Positions 14,411-22,626 of a stretch of 25,807 nucleotides of DNA are shown in pieces. A program made the translations under genes and the position numbers. Where the stretch lies: contig JALOQQ010000004.1 in the NCBI GenBank assembly GCA_025453315.1, forward strand, positions 1 through 25,807, written 5' to 3'. How positions within the stretch are numbered: the first letter of the stretch is position 1; the number at the start of each line of letters is the position of its first letter. The DNA comes from Planctomycetota bacterium. GTDB lineage: Bacteria; Patescibacteriota; Patescibacteriia; Patescibacteriales; UBA12465. The notes under the pieces are model-generated. The model was not told the origin of the DNA. It was given only the letters and a program-made list of their open reading frames with translations, and searched no databases.

Positions 14411-15946
14411 ATGCTTAATTATTTAGAGCAGTTTAATAAGCTTCCCAAAGAATTGCGTGAAAAAATTTCTTCCCCCGAAGCCATGCGCGCTATTAGTAAT
14501 TTGGAGCGCAAATATGAAGTTGGTTTGGCGGTAGTTATTATGAGGGTAATGGTAAAAGACCTGGCTATCATTGATTTGCCAGTTATTTTTGTGACCGAAT
14601 TTAAATTATCTTTAAGTAATGCTAGCCAGTTAGCTAATGAATTAAAATTAAATGTTTTTTCTTCAGTAGCTGATTATTTAGCGATTTCAGCTAAGGGATC
14701 TAAACCAGCGCCAGCCAAAGAAGAAAAGAAAAATAAGAAAGAAAATGAAGAAGAAAAATTAGTTTCTGCTTTAAAGAAAAAAATAAATCAAGAATCAGAA
14801 GAAGATATTCACGATATTTTTAATAAGAAAATTGAAGAGGGGATTGAACAGGTAATTAAAGAAAATAAATTAGTTTTAACCGAAGAGACAAAAATTAGTT
14901 TTAAGTTGATAATGCGAACTTATTTGCGCAGTGTAAGAAGTAAAATTGATACTCGTGAGGCTTTAGATAAATTTTTTATTAAAATAGGTTTGGCGGATAG
15001 AGAAAAAATCTTAAATAATATTTTAAAAACAGGTGAAGAAATTAAGGCTAAATATCATGAATTAGAATTGGCTGATAAGCCCGATCCTCTAGCTCGTTTA
15101 AAGAACCTAATTAAAGGAAATAATACTAGGGAAATTACGGCTGAAGCTGATTACAACTTAGCCTCGGTTATTGCCGGTACGGTGAATAATGTTAATAAAG
15201 TAGAAAAACCATTAAATACTGCAATAAAATCAGAACAAGCTACTGTAAATTCAATTAAAATTCCAGTTAAAAAAGGTTTATCTATTACTGGTAATCTTGA
15301 TGTAACTCATGAAATTATGCCACCCACTCCGGTTTTAATTAAACGTCTACAACCAGAGGTTTATGGTACTGAGAAAAAAATAGAAGAAAATTTTAATTTA
15401 CCAAAAGTTCCGGCTATTGAAAAATTAGTTAAGACCTTAAGCCCGGAAAAATCTAAAGTTACTAGTTTGGAAAATAAAACTAACGAAAAAGATACTGTCG
15501 AGAAAACAGACAAAAAACCGGAAATCCAAGTAACTATTCAGGAAGAAAGAGATGTAAAGATCCGCAAGGCCGCTACGGTAGCTGGCAAAAAAAGTTTGGA
15601 GGAAATTAGATTAGTCTCTAAAATTATGGGACCGATTGATGAATTGCGTTATTTGGATATTATTAATTTTCGTCGTTTAGCCGATGACCCACAAGAAGCG
15701 GTTAAAAAGGTAAAAACGAAAATCAAATTATTGGAAAAAGATGGTTATGATAAAATGATTGAGGGTGTAAAGGCTTGGCGTCAAAATCCGATTAACAAAC
15801 TTTATTTAGAAATGATCATGGAGAGCTTTAGCAAGAATGTTAAATTGCAAGAAATTATTTCTGGTCGCCAGAGCAAGAAAGTTGATTTTTTAAGTCAGGC
15901 GGAAATCGATGCGATTATTACTTTAAATACTGATTTGAATTTCTAA
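14411..15946 (+). CDS. Large helical protein of unknown function, secretion cluster
   Basis: 511 residues from the ATG at 14411 (a TTG at 14384 would add nine). No signal peptide or membrane helix. Residues 1-105 are a compact helical domain (LEQFNKLPKELREKI at the start). About 110-130 is a lysine/glutamate-rich linker. About 135-230 is helical. About 235-390 is low-complexity and probably disordered, with short Pro-containing segments. The last 110 residues form a second conserved-looking domain (IRLVSKIMGPIDELRYLDIINFRRL near its start). No family was recognised. It heads the unit carrying prgI and virB4, 20 bases before prgI, so a cytoplasmic adaptor, regulator or substrate of that machinery is the natural guess. 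The two folded ends joined by a long linker suggest a tether. Confidence 0.65.
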   Translation: MLNYLEQFNKLPKELREKISSPEAMRAISNLERKYEVGLAVVIMRVMVKDLAIIDLPVIFVTEFKLSLSNASQLANELKLNVFSSVADYLAISAKGSKPAPAKEEKKNKKENEEEKLVSALKKKINQESEEDIHDIFNKKIEEGIEQVIKENKLVLTEETKISFKLIMRTYLRSVRSKIDTREALDKFFIKIGLADREKILNNILKTGEEIKAKYHELELADKPDPLARLKNLIKGNNTREITAEADYNLASVIAGTVNNVNKVEKPLNTAIKSEQATVNSIKIPVKKGLSITGNLDVTHEIMPPTPVLIKRLQPEVYGTEKKIEENFNLPKVPAIEKLVKTLSPEKSKVTSLENKTNEKDTVEKTDKKPEIQVTIQEERDVKIRKAATVAGKKSLEEIRLVSKIMGPIDELRYLDIINFRRLADDPQEAVKKVKTKIKLLEKDGYDKMIEGVKAWRQNPINKLYLEMIMESFSKNVKLQEIISGRQSKKVDFLSQAEIDAIITLNTDLNF

Positions 15947-15966
15947 TTTTGGTATTTTATTAAATT

Positions 15967-16467
15967 ATGCAACAGTTTACTGTACCACAATTTATTGATG
16001 TAGAAAGTAAAATTCTAGGTCCTATTACGACGCGTCAGTTTTTAATTTTTGTGGTAGCGGCTATTATTATTGGACTTAGTTATAAGTTATTTGATTTTGC
16101 CCTCTTTATCACTATTTCTTTGCCCGTTTTTTCTTTGGCTGGAACTTTGGCTTTTTTTAAGATTAATGGACGTCCTTTTCATTTTTTCTTACTTAATTTA
16201 GTACAGACTTTTCGTCGTCCTCCTCTGCGAGTTTGGAATCATAAATTAGGTATTAGCGATAATGAAGAAATTAAAGTTACTAAATATGCTGATAAAGAAA
16301 GCTTTGAAGCTAAAGAATTAAAGCGTTCCCGTTTGGCAGAATTGTCTTTAATCGTAGACACTCAAGGACGTTATCAGGGTGAAGATAATGGCGATATTGA
16401 TACAGAAATTATGAAAATCGACGGTCCAGAGGAAAATTTTGGTGGTGAAGCGGAAATGGGTTATTAA
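15967..16467 (+). CDS. PrgI-family inner-membrane protein
   Basis: 166 residues. The N-terminus (FTVPQFIDVESKILGPITTRQFLIF) is the typical PrgI opening, followed by two close membrane helices at about 23-42 and 44-66, a KINGRPFHFFLLN segment, and an FRRPPLRVW stretch. After about residue 95 comes a charged cytoplasmic tail of about 70 residues, longer than in most PrgI proteins. PrgI is the Gram-positive and Patescibacteria counterpart of VirB3 and nearly always precedes the VirB4-type ATPase, as here. It anchors or positions VirB4 at the membrane. The next gene starts 130 bases on, an unusually large gap for this operon. Confidence 0.9.
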   Translation: MQQFTVPQFIDVESKILGPITTRQFLIFVVAAIIIGLSYKLFDFALFITISLPVFSLAGTLAFFKINGRPFHFFLLNLVQTFRRPPLRVWNHKLGISDNEEIKVTKYADKESFEAKELKRSRLAELSLIVDTQGRYQGEDNGDIDTEIMKIDGPEENFGGEAEMGY

Positions 16468-16597
16468 TAAGTTATTAAAAGAAATATTTTAATATTAAAA
16501 AAGAAAGTTTAAGGTTAAGAAAGAAAAGTTTTAAAATTTATTTTAGCTTTAAATTAAAATATCCCTCGTGATTTATTGCGGGGTAATTCATTAGTTT

Positions 16598-17278
16598 ATG
16601 CCCGGAGCGACAACAGGAAAACCAAAAGTAGGAGTTTCTACTCAGCAATATTTAGATATTTACGAAGTTCGTGATGATATTGTAATTATGAAGGACGGTA
16701 CTTTAAGAGCTGTCTTATTAGTGTCTAGTATTAACTTTGCTTTAAAAAGTGAGGATGAACAGAATGCTATTATTTCGTCTTATGTTCGTTTTATTAACAG
16801 CATTAACTTCATGGTACAAATAATCGTTCAATCACGCGAATTAGACATTAACGATTATTTATCTTATTTAAAACAAAAAGAAAAGGAACAGACCAATCGT
16901 TTATTGCGCGAACAGACTTCACACTATATTGATTACATAAAAGAATTAACTTCTTTAGGAAAAATCATGAATAAGTATTTGTATGTTGTTGTTCCTTATA
17001 GTCCACTTTCCGATAGTCATAAAAGTTTTTTTGAAATGCTTTCCGAGGCTTTTAAGCCAGCCACGGCTATTAAATTGAAAGAAGGTAAATTCGCTAAATA
17101 TCGTGAAGCTTTAAAAAGAAGAATTGAAGTGGTAATGAGTGGTTTAGCCTCTATTGGTGTTAGTGCAGTACAATTAGATACTCAAGGATTAATTGAATTA
17201 TATTATAAGTCTTATAATCCCGAAACTGCTCGCAATCAGGATTTAGTGGATATAAAAAAATTGCGAGTAGAAAAATAA
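16598..17278 (+). CDS. Free-standing TraC/VirB4 N-terminal-like protein
   Basis: 226 residues with no membrane helix and no Walker motifs. Residues 12-75 (STQQYLDIYEVRDDIVIMKDGTLRAVLLV at the start, then LKSEDEQNAIISSYVRFINSI) follow the pattern of the N-terminal domain of VirB4/TraC ATPases, the part that contacts PrgI/VirB3 and VirB6. A long charged helix and a YLYVVVPYSPL strand follow. Such stand-alone proteins appear just before VirB4 in Patescibacteria. The gap to virB4 is 21 bases. The virB4 gene still has its own N-terminal domain, so this is a paralogous extra copy rather than the missing half of a split gene. A possible role is assembling mixed hexamers or a membrane adaptor; this is inferred. 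Confidence 0.75.
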   Translation: MPGATTGKPKVGVSTQQYLDIYEVRDDIVIMKDGTLRAVLLVSSINFALKSEDEQNAIISSYVRFINSINFMVQIIVQSRELDINDYLSYLKQKEKEQTNRLLREQTSHYIDYIKELTSLGKIMNKYLYVVVPYSPLSDSHKSFFEMLSEAFKPATAIKLKEGKFAKYREALKRRIEVVMSGLASIGVSAVQLDTQGLIELYYKSYNPETARNQDLVDIKKLRVEK

Positions 17279-17299
17279 TGTCTAGTTAATTTTTATTGT

Positions 17300-19231
17300 A
17301 TGGTAAATTTTTTTAAGAGAAGTTCAATTAATATCCAGAAAAAGGATGAAGAAAAAAAGAAAGACATTCTTGATACTAAGTTTTATCTTGGTCAAGAAGT
17401 AAAGGAAGAGGATACTACTTCTTTAGAAGCGGATGTGGCCATGACCAAGGAAATAGTAGAAGAAGAAAAAGCTTTCCGTCGTGGTGTTCTTTCGGTCCGT
17501 GATTTAATCGCTCCCTCAGCTTTAAAAATCGATCCCAAATATTTACGTTTAGGTGATCGTTTTGTAAGAACTATTTTTGTAGTTACTTATCCGCGTTATA
17601 TTAGTGTTGGTTGGTTTGCTCCGGTAATTAACTTAAATTATACCTTTGATGTTTCCATGTTTTTTTACCCGGTTAAGAGCGCTATTATTTTAAAACAATT
17701 AAAAAATCGTGCCGGTGCTTTAGAAGCTCAGATTTTATCAGATTCTGAAAAAGGCGCTCCTCGCGATCCGTTACGTGAAACAGCTTTACGTGATATTGAA
17801 TCTTTGCGCGACTCTTTGACTCAGGGTATTGAGAAATTTTTTCAATTTGCTCTTTATGTTACTATTTACAGTTCTTCTTTAGACGAATTAGATAGAATTT
17901 CTGATCAAGTGGAAGATATGTTTGGTTCACGTTTGGTTTATACGCGCCGTGTTTATTATCAGGCTGAACAAGGTTTTAACTCTACTTTGCCGATTTGTAA
18001 TGACGAATTATATATTACTTTTAACATGAACTCTTCTCCGGTTGCCTCTTCCTTTCCTTTTATTTCTAGTGAGTTAACTAGCGATCGTGGCATACTTTAT
18101 GGCATTAACCGTCATAATAACAGTTTAGTTATTTTTGATCGTTTTTCTTTGCAAAACGCTAACTCTGTAGTATTTGCTACCTCTGGTGCTGGTAAAAGTT
18201 ATTGTATTAAATTGGAGATTTTACGTTGCTTAATGATGGGTTCTGATGTTATTGTTATCGATCCGGAATATGAATATAAGAGTTTATCTGACGCCGTTGG
18301 CGGAACTTATATTAACGTTTCTTTATCTAGTGAAAACAAAATTAACCCTTTTGATTTGCCACGCGCTATTGGCGGCGAGGCTAAACCCAAAGATATTATT
18401 AGAAGTGCGGTTATTACTTTAAAGGGTTTAGTTAGATTAATGGTTGGTAATTTAACTTATGAAGAAGATTCTATCGTTGATAGGGCCTTATTAGAAACTT
18501 ATGCTAAAAAAGATATTACGCCCGATGCGGATTTAAGTAAGGTTGAAGCCCCAGTTTTACAAGATTTTGAGCAAATTTTAGATGGTATGGAAGGTGGTTC
18601 TAATTTATCACAACGTCTAAAGAAATTTACTGAAGGTACTTTTGCTGGTTTATTAAATAATTTCACTAACGTCGAGATGAACAATCAATTTGTTTGTTTT
18701 TCAGTACGTGACTTAGAAGATGAACTTCGTCCGGTAGCTATTTACACTATTGTTAACTATATTTGGAATGTGGTCCGCAGTGAATTAAAAAGAAGAATTT
18801 TAGTTATTGATGAGGCTTGGTGGATGATGCAACATGAAGATTCGGCCAAATTTATTTTTGCTTTAGTAAAACGTTGTCGTAAATATTATTTAGGTGTTAC
18901 CACTATTACACAAGATGTTAATGACTTTTTAACTTCCCAATACGGTCGCGCTATCGTAACCAACTCTTCTTTACAGATTCTTTTAAAGCAATCTCCGGCC
19001 GCCATTGATCTTATTCAAAAAACCTTTATTCTTACTGATGGTGAAAAATATTTATTATTAGAAAGTGCTCCGGGTGAAGGTATTTTCTTTGCCGGAAATA
19101 AACACGTTGCTATTCGCGTAGTCGCTTCTTATGCCGAGGATCAAGTTATTACTTCTGATCCACGCCAATTATTAGCTATTGAAGAAGAAAAAAAGCAGTT
19201 AGCCGAAGAAGAAGCTGCTAAAAATGCTTAA
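17300..19231 (+). CDS. virB4: VirB4-like type IV secretion ATPase
   Basis: 643 residues, slightly short for VirB4 (about 600-800). Residues 50-270 form the N-terminal VirB4/TrbE-type domain (RFVRTIFVVTYPRYISVGWF, then a long helical section). The C-terminal RecA-like ATPase has Walker A ATSGAGKS (293-300) and Walker B ILVIDEAWWMM with Asp504-Glu505. A TTITQDVNDFL segment and a FLTSQYGRAIVTNSSLQILLKQS region follow, as in the family. The last 20 residues are acidic/basic low-complexity. VirB4 hydrolyses ATP on the cytoplasmic face to assemble pili and move substrates. It follows prgI and the TraC-like gene in the usual Patescibacteria order. No VirB11 or VirD4 partner is in the window. Confidence 0.93.
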   Translation: MVNFFKRSSINIQKKDEEKKKDILDTKFYLGQEVKEEDTTSLEADVAMTKEIVEEEKAFRRGVLSVRDLIAPSALKIDPKYLRLGDRFVRTIFVVTYPRYISVGWFAPVINLNYTFDVSMFFYPVKSAIILKQLKNRAGALEAQILSDSEKGAPRDPLRETALRDIESLRDSLTQGIEKFFQFALYVTIYSSSLDELDRISDQVEDMFGSRLVYTRRVYYQAEQGFNSTLPICNDELYITFNMNSSPVASSFPFISSELTSDRGILYGINRHNNSLVIFDRFSLQNANSVVFATSGAGKSYCIKLEILRCLMMGSDVIVIDPEYEYKSLSDAVGGTYINVSLSSENKINPFDLPRAIGGEAKPKDIIRSAVITLKGLVRLMVGNLTYEEDSIVDRALLETYAKKDITPDADLSKVEAPVLQDFEQILDGMEGGSNLSQRLKKFTEGTFAGLLNNFTNVEMNNQFVCFSVRDLEDELRPVAIYTIVNYIWNVVRSELKRRILVIDEAWWMMQHEDSAKFIFALVKRCRKYYLGVTTITQDVNDFLTSQYGRAIVTNSSLQILLKQSPAAIDLIQKTFILTDGEKYLLLESAPGEGIFFAGNKHVAIRVVASYAEDQVITSDPRQLLAIEEEKKQLAEEEAAKNA

Positions 19232-19254
19232 TTTATAAGTAAATTATAAGTGAT

Positions 19255-19839
19255 ATGATAAATTTAGAAAAAAAACAGATTAGTATTATTATAATTATCA
19301 TTGGCCTAATAGCCATATTTTTGATTATCTTTTTTACTTTTTTTCGTAAAGATAATAAACAAGTAAATCAACCTATTATTGAACAAAATTCAGAGAATAA
19401 AGAAGAAGAAAAGAAAATAGAGGAAAAGCCAGTACCCAAAGTTGATTTAGTAGCAGAACAAAAACGCGAATTAAATATTGAAGATTTAAAAAAGATGGCT
19501 TTTTCTTTTGCGGAACGCTTTGGTTCTTTTTCTAATCAAGGTGAATTTGGTAATTTAACCGATTTGCAAATGTTTATGACTGACAAGATGAAAAAATGGG
19601 CCAGTAGTGTTGTTTCTAAAGGTAATGTAACGGGCGATTATTATGGCATTATTACTAAGGCTATTGCTAGCGAAGTTATTTCTTTTGATAAAGGTAAAGC
19701 CGAAATTAAAGTTACTACTCAGCGTCGTGAAGACAGCGCTTCGATTGATAAAGCAAAAACATTTCAACAGAATATTATTATTACTTTTGTTAAAGAGGGT
19801 AATGATTGGAAGGTTGATAGTGCTTTGTGGCAAAAATAA
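19255..19839 (+). CDS. Membrane-anchored NTF2/VirB8-like protein
   Basis: 194 residues. Residues 8-29 are one strongly hydrophobic helix (a run of isoleucines ending FFTFFRK), then a Glu/Lys-rich linker to about 65. The remaining 130 residues should lie outside the membrane and look like a small alpha/beta fold: a helix (LKKMAFSFAERFGSF), a middle with TDKMKKWASSV, then strands ending GNDWKVDSALWQ. One helix plus an NTF2-like domain with a final W-x-V-D strand is the layout of VirB8/TcpC proteins, which link VirB4/VirB6 to the outer part of the channel. Similarity is architectural only, so the VirB8 label is inferred. It starts 23 bases after virB4 and ends 18 before the DsbA-like gene. Confidence 0.7.
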   Translation: MINLEKKQISIIIIIIGLIAIFLIIFFTFFRKDNKQVNQPIIEQNSENKEEEKKIEEKPVPKVDLVAEQKRELNIEDLKKMAFSFAERFGSFSNQGEFGNLTDLQMFMTDKMKKWASSVVSKGNVTGDYYGIITKAIASEVISFDKGKAEIKVTTQRREDSASIDKAKTFQQNIIITFVKEGNDWKVDSALWQK

Positions 19840-19857
19840 TTTATCAAATAAAATAAT

Positions 19858-20601
19858 ATGAAACACAATCCTCATAACAAAAAAAAGAATTATTCAGCCT
19901 TGTTTTTTGTTATTGTCTCGGTTTTTACTTTCGCTTTAATTTTGATATTTTTATCAGTTTCTGGTCTTGGTGTTAGTCAACCCGTGTCAATGGTTACTGT
20001 TAAACATATCCCTAAAAATTTACGCACCCCAGCTGATAGTGCTGATCCTTTAATTTCTAGCTTTGAACCAAATAAATTAACAGCCCCAATTATTAGTAAA
20101 GATGATCCTAGTCTTGGTCGCGATAATGTTAAAGTTCGTTTAGTTTATTTTTCTGATTACGATTGTGAATATTGCCAGAAACAAGAAAAAGAGATTAAAA
20201 GTCTTTTTCAAAAGTATAAGAATAAAATACAGCTTATTAGAAAAGATTATCCCACTATCAATCCGGTTTCAATCTCTTATCAAGCCGCTCTCTCGGCTCG
20301 TTGTGCTCAAAAACAAAATAAATTTTGGGAATATGATTCTTTGCTAGTAAAAAGTGATTTAGCTAAGAAAAATTATAAATTTTTTGTAGAGTTAGCTGAT
20401 CAAATTGGCTTAAATAAAGAAAGTTTTGTTTCTTGTTTAAGCGATAAAAGTGTTATTAAATTGATAGAAAATAATATTCAAGAAGCTCAAGATTTAGGTA
20501 TTATGGGCACTCCTTTTCTCTTTATCAATGAACAAGAATTTATGGGTGAAACTGGTGGTGACGAATTAGAAAGAGTTATAAAGGAAGAATTGCTAAAATA
20601 A
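19858..20601 (+). CDS. DsbA-like thiol:disulfide oxidoreductase, membrane anchored
   Basis: 247 residues. Residues 14-38 are an N-terminal membrane anchor or uncleaved signal. From about 70 a thioredoxin-like domain of the DsbA/DsbG (Thioredoxin_4) type follows: strand RLVYFSDYDCEYC with the C-x-x-C active site Cys103-Glu-Tyr-Cys106, an inserted helical part with AALSARCAQKQNKFWEYDSLL, and the cis-proline loop GTPFLF with Pro219. Extra cysteines are in the helical insert (SARCAQ and VSCLSD), as in DsbA relatives. It should form or shuffle disulfides outside the cytoplasmic membrane. Being last in the secretion unit, it may fold exported components; the first block has a cysteine-rich membrane protein (8744-9292). 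No DsbB/VKOR partner is visible in the window. Confidence 0.88.
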   Translation: MKHNPHNKKKNYSALFFVIVSVFTFALILIFLSVSGLGVSQPVSMVTVKHIPKNLRTPADSADPLISSFEPNKLTAPIISKDDPSLGRDNVKVRLVYFSDYDCEYCQKQEKEIKSLFQKYKNKIQLIRKDYPTINPVSISYQAALSARCAQKQNKFWEYDSLLVKSDLAKKNYKFFVELADQIGLNKESFVSCLSDKSVIKLIENNIQEAQDLGIMGTPFLFINEQEFMGETGGDELERVIKEELLK

Positions 20602-20621
20602 TTAAAGTGATAATGATTTGT

Positions 20622-20627
20622 TAAAAT
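20622..20627 (+). promoter_or_regulatory. -10-like box at the radA start
   Basis: TAAAAT at 20622-20627 lies six bases before the radA ATG, so a transcript from it would begin at or next to the start codon. No good -35 was found. The sequence resembles the region before 8744 (TAAAAT, a short AT spacer, then TTTATGGCC). Confidence 0.3.
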
Positions 20628-20633
20628 AAGTTT

Positions 20634-21986
20634 ATGGCCGAAAAAATAAAAACTTTGTATACTTGCTCAAATTGCGACGCCCAATTTCCTAAATGGAATG
20701 GGCGTTGTTTGGAGTGTGGTGCTTGGGGAACTTTGGGGGCTAAAACAGTTGATTTTAAAGAAGCGCAGAAGCAGGAATTAAATAAACTTGTCGGTGCTAA
20801 TATTATACCCCTCTCAGAAATTAAGCAGATCGATTTAAAAAGAATAGAAACTAATATTCAAGAAGTCGATAGAGTCTTGGGTGGCGGAATTGTCCCGGGA
20901 TCACTTCTCCTCTTAGGTGGTGAGCCAGGAGTTGGCAAATCAACCTTAGTTGCTCAGATAGCCAATGCTATAGGCTTGCAGGATAAGACTGTCGTTTATG
21001 TTTCTGGCGAGGAATCGGCCAGTCAGGTTCGTTCACGTTTAGAACGTTTAAATTGTTCTTTGGATAAATTACAGTTTATTGGCGAAACTAATATTGAAAA
21101 AATTGCTTCTTCTTTAATTAAAGTTAAACCGGATTTTGTTATTATTGATTCTATTCAAACCATTTATTCTTCTTTGGTTGTTTCGGAAACTGGTAATATT
21201 AGCCAGATTAGAGCTTGTGCGGCTAAATGCTTAGAATTAGCTAAACAAAATAATATGTCTATTTGTTTAATAGGTCATATTACTAAGGATGGTCAAATTG
21301 CTGGTCCTAAATCTCTAGAACATATTGTTGATACGGTTTTATATTTGGAAAATGAATTAAATAGTAATTATTCGGTACTACGTGCCGCTAAGAATCGTTT
21401 TGGCTCGGTAAATGAAATTGGTGTTTTTGAAATGACTGGTTCTGGTTTTAAAGAAGTTAGAAATCCATCGGCTATCTTTTTAGAAGAGGTTTCTGACAAG
21501 AGGGCCGGTTCAGTTATTGGTTGTGTTATGGAAGGAAGTCGCCCCTTTTTTGTTGATGTTCAAGCTTTAGTAACTAAAACACTCTTTGGTTATCCGCAAC
21601 GTAAAGCGGCCGGCTTTGATCTTAATCGTTTACAAGTTTTAAGTGCGGTTATTAGTAAGCGTACTAAGGTTAACTTAACTATTCAGGATATTATTTTAAA
21701 TATTGCCGGTGGTTTAAAAGTTAATGATCCAGCTTTAGACTTAGCTGTTTGTACGGCTATTATTTCCTCACTTGCTAATATTGATATTAATCGTGATCAT
21801 TTATTTCTCGGAGAAGTTGGTCTGGGTGGAGAAATAAGAAATATCGGTCGTTTAGAACAGCGTTTAATTGAAGCAGAAAAAATGGGCTTTAAAAAAGCTA
21901 TTATACCCAAGAGCAAAGTGCTTGTTAAAAGTAAAATAAAAGTTGAAACCATTAGTCATTTAAGCGAACTACAAAAATTACTTTAA
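20634..21986 (+). CDS. radA: DNA repair protein RadA (Sms)
   Basis: 450 residues, full length. Zinc finger Cys11-Cys14-Cys25-Cys28 (YTCSNCDAQFPKWNGRCLEC). RecA-like core with Walker A GGEPGVGKST (95-104), a DFVIIDSIQT Walker B strand and the RadA-specific KNRFG (253-257). The last 150 residues are the Lon-protease-like domain that forms the hexamer scaffold, without the catalytic Ser-Lys pair needed for proteolysis. RadA is a branch-migration helicase that works with RecA in recombination repair and, where present, natural transformation. It follows the DsbA-like gene by 32 bases with no terminator, so it may also be read from the secretion unit. It ends 85 bases before a bidirectional terminator. 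Confidence 0.97.
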   Translation: MAEKIKTLYTCSNCDAQFPKWNGRCLECGAWGTLGAKTVDFKEAQKQELNKLVGANIIPLSEIKQIDLKRIETNIQEVDRVLGGGIVPGSLLLLGGEPGVGKSTLVAQIANAIGLQDKTVVYVSGEESASQVRSRLERLNCSLDKLQFIGETNIEKIASSLIKVKPDFVIIDSIQTIYSSLVVSETGNISQIRACAAKCLELAKQNNMSICLIGHITKDGQIAGPKSLEHIVDTVLYLENELNSNYSVLRAAKNRFGSVNEIGVFEMTGSGFKEVRNPSAIFLEEVSDKRAGSVIGCVMEGSRPFFVDVQALVTKTLFGYPQRKAAGFDLNRLQVLSAVISKRTKVNLTIQDIILNIAGGLKVNDPALDLAVCTAIISSLANIDINRDHLFLGEVGLGGEIRNIGRLEQRLIEAEKMGFKKAIIPKSKVLVKSKIKVETISHLSELQKLL

Positions 21987-22071
21987 AATGATTTGAGTAT
22001 TTTTATAATATCACTTAAGAAGGCCTCTTGATAAATAAGAAATATTTATATAGTAAAATATAATAAAAAGA

Positions 22072-22102
22072 AAAAAAGCATATTTTAAAGATATGCTTTT
22101 TT
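22072..22102. terminator. Bidirectional terminator after radA
   Basis: AAAAAAGCATAT (22072-22083), loop TTTAAAG, ATATGCTTTTTT (22091-22102): 12 bp, symmetric A and T runs. It overlaps the stop codon of the minus-strand gene at 22101 and serves both converging transcripts. Confidence 0.9.
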
Positions 22103-22478
22103 ATATTGATCTAGATAAACTAGAATTAGAAACACTTGGATGATAATTAGAGAGGGAAATAATTTTAGCATTCGGCCTTACTTTGAATAGTTTTTTAAAC
22201 CATTTAAATTGGAAGAGCTTATTTATTTCTTGCCCCATAACTACCCAGAAATTATGCCAGAAGATGGCTTTATTAATTTTTTCAGTGTTAAAGGCCACTT
22301 CGTTTAAATTGTTAATCGTTATAATTTGTCCTTCAGGACCCTTTATTTTCATTGGGTTATTATACCAATCTTCGGTGGTCGGATTTTGAATTGATTTTAA
22401 AATCAAATAAAATTTTTCTCCACGATAGAATACTGGGAAAAATCCGAATTTTTTTAGGGTTTTGTTTTTTGTTTTCAT
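22101..22478 (-). CDS. Small hypothetical protein
   Basis: 125 residues, basic, with many aromatic residues (FGFFPVFYRGEKFYLILKSI; AIFWHNFWVVMG). There is no true membrane helix, though 70-85 is hydrophobic. The N-terminus is lysine-rich and the C-terminal 20 residues are Ser/Asn-rich and probably flexible. No family was recognised. The gene has an ATG at 22478, its own terminator overlapping the stop codon and paired hairpins upstream, which together favour a real gene over the shorter opposing frame. A compact beta domain that binds nucleic acid or cell wall is possible but unsupported. Confidence 0.55.
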   Translation of the reverse strand: MKTKNKTLKKFGFFPVFYRGEKFYLILKSIQNPTTEDWYNNPMKIKGPEGQIITINNLNEVAFNTEKINKAIFWHNFWVVMGQEINKLFQFKWFKKLFKVRPNAKIISLSNYHPSVSNSSLSRSI

Positions 22479-22512
22479 TTTATGTAGTTTTTATCTTTTT
22501 TTAAATGAACGA

Positions 22513-22544
22513 ACCCCTTTCGGGGCAGGGCGTCATTAGACGCC
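22513..22544 (-). ncRNA. Paired hairpins upstream of the 125-residue gene
   Basis: Read on the minus strand, GGCGTC-TAAT-GACGCC (22544 to 22529) is followed two bases later by GCCCC-GAAA-GGGGT (22526 to 22513). The second loop is a GNRA tetraloop only on this strand, which favours a minus-strand RNA. GC content is far above the surroundings. It ends about 35 bases before the ATG at 22478. It may be a leader element; an incomplete terminator is less likely because A rather than T follows. Confidence 0.55.
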
Positions 22545-22591
22545 GTACTAACATCCTTCCATTCTTTTTTATTCTTGTCAAATTTAGTATA

Positions 22592-22620
22592 TTGACATAA
22601 ATCAATAAAAATGCTATTAT
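22592..22620 (+). promoter_or_regulatory. Promoter of the polytopic membrane protein gene
   Basis: TTGACA (22592-22597), 17 bp, TATTAT (22615-22620), with TGC directly upstream of the -10. Predicted start near 22627, about 108 bases before the ATG at 22735. A TTGACA on the opposite strand (22581 to 22576) may serve the minus gene, but its -10 is poor. Confidence 0.8.
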
Positions 22621-22626
22621 TAATCT

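Noticed and set aside
16561..16584. ATCCC/GGGGT hairpin as a terminator between prgI and the TraC-like gene
   Set aside because: Only five pairs with a wobble, a 14-base loop and no T tract; too weak to call.
19555..19875. Minus-strand 106-codon frame
   Set aside because: Shadow of the VirB8-like gene, low-complexity composition, no promoter.
22183..22389. Plus-strand 68-codon frame
   Set aside because: Lies opposite the 125-residue minus gene, which has a better start, upstream structure and terminator.
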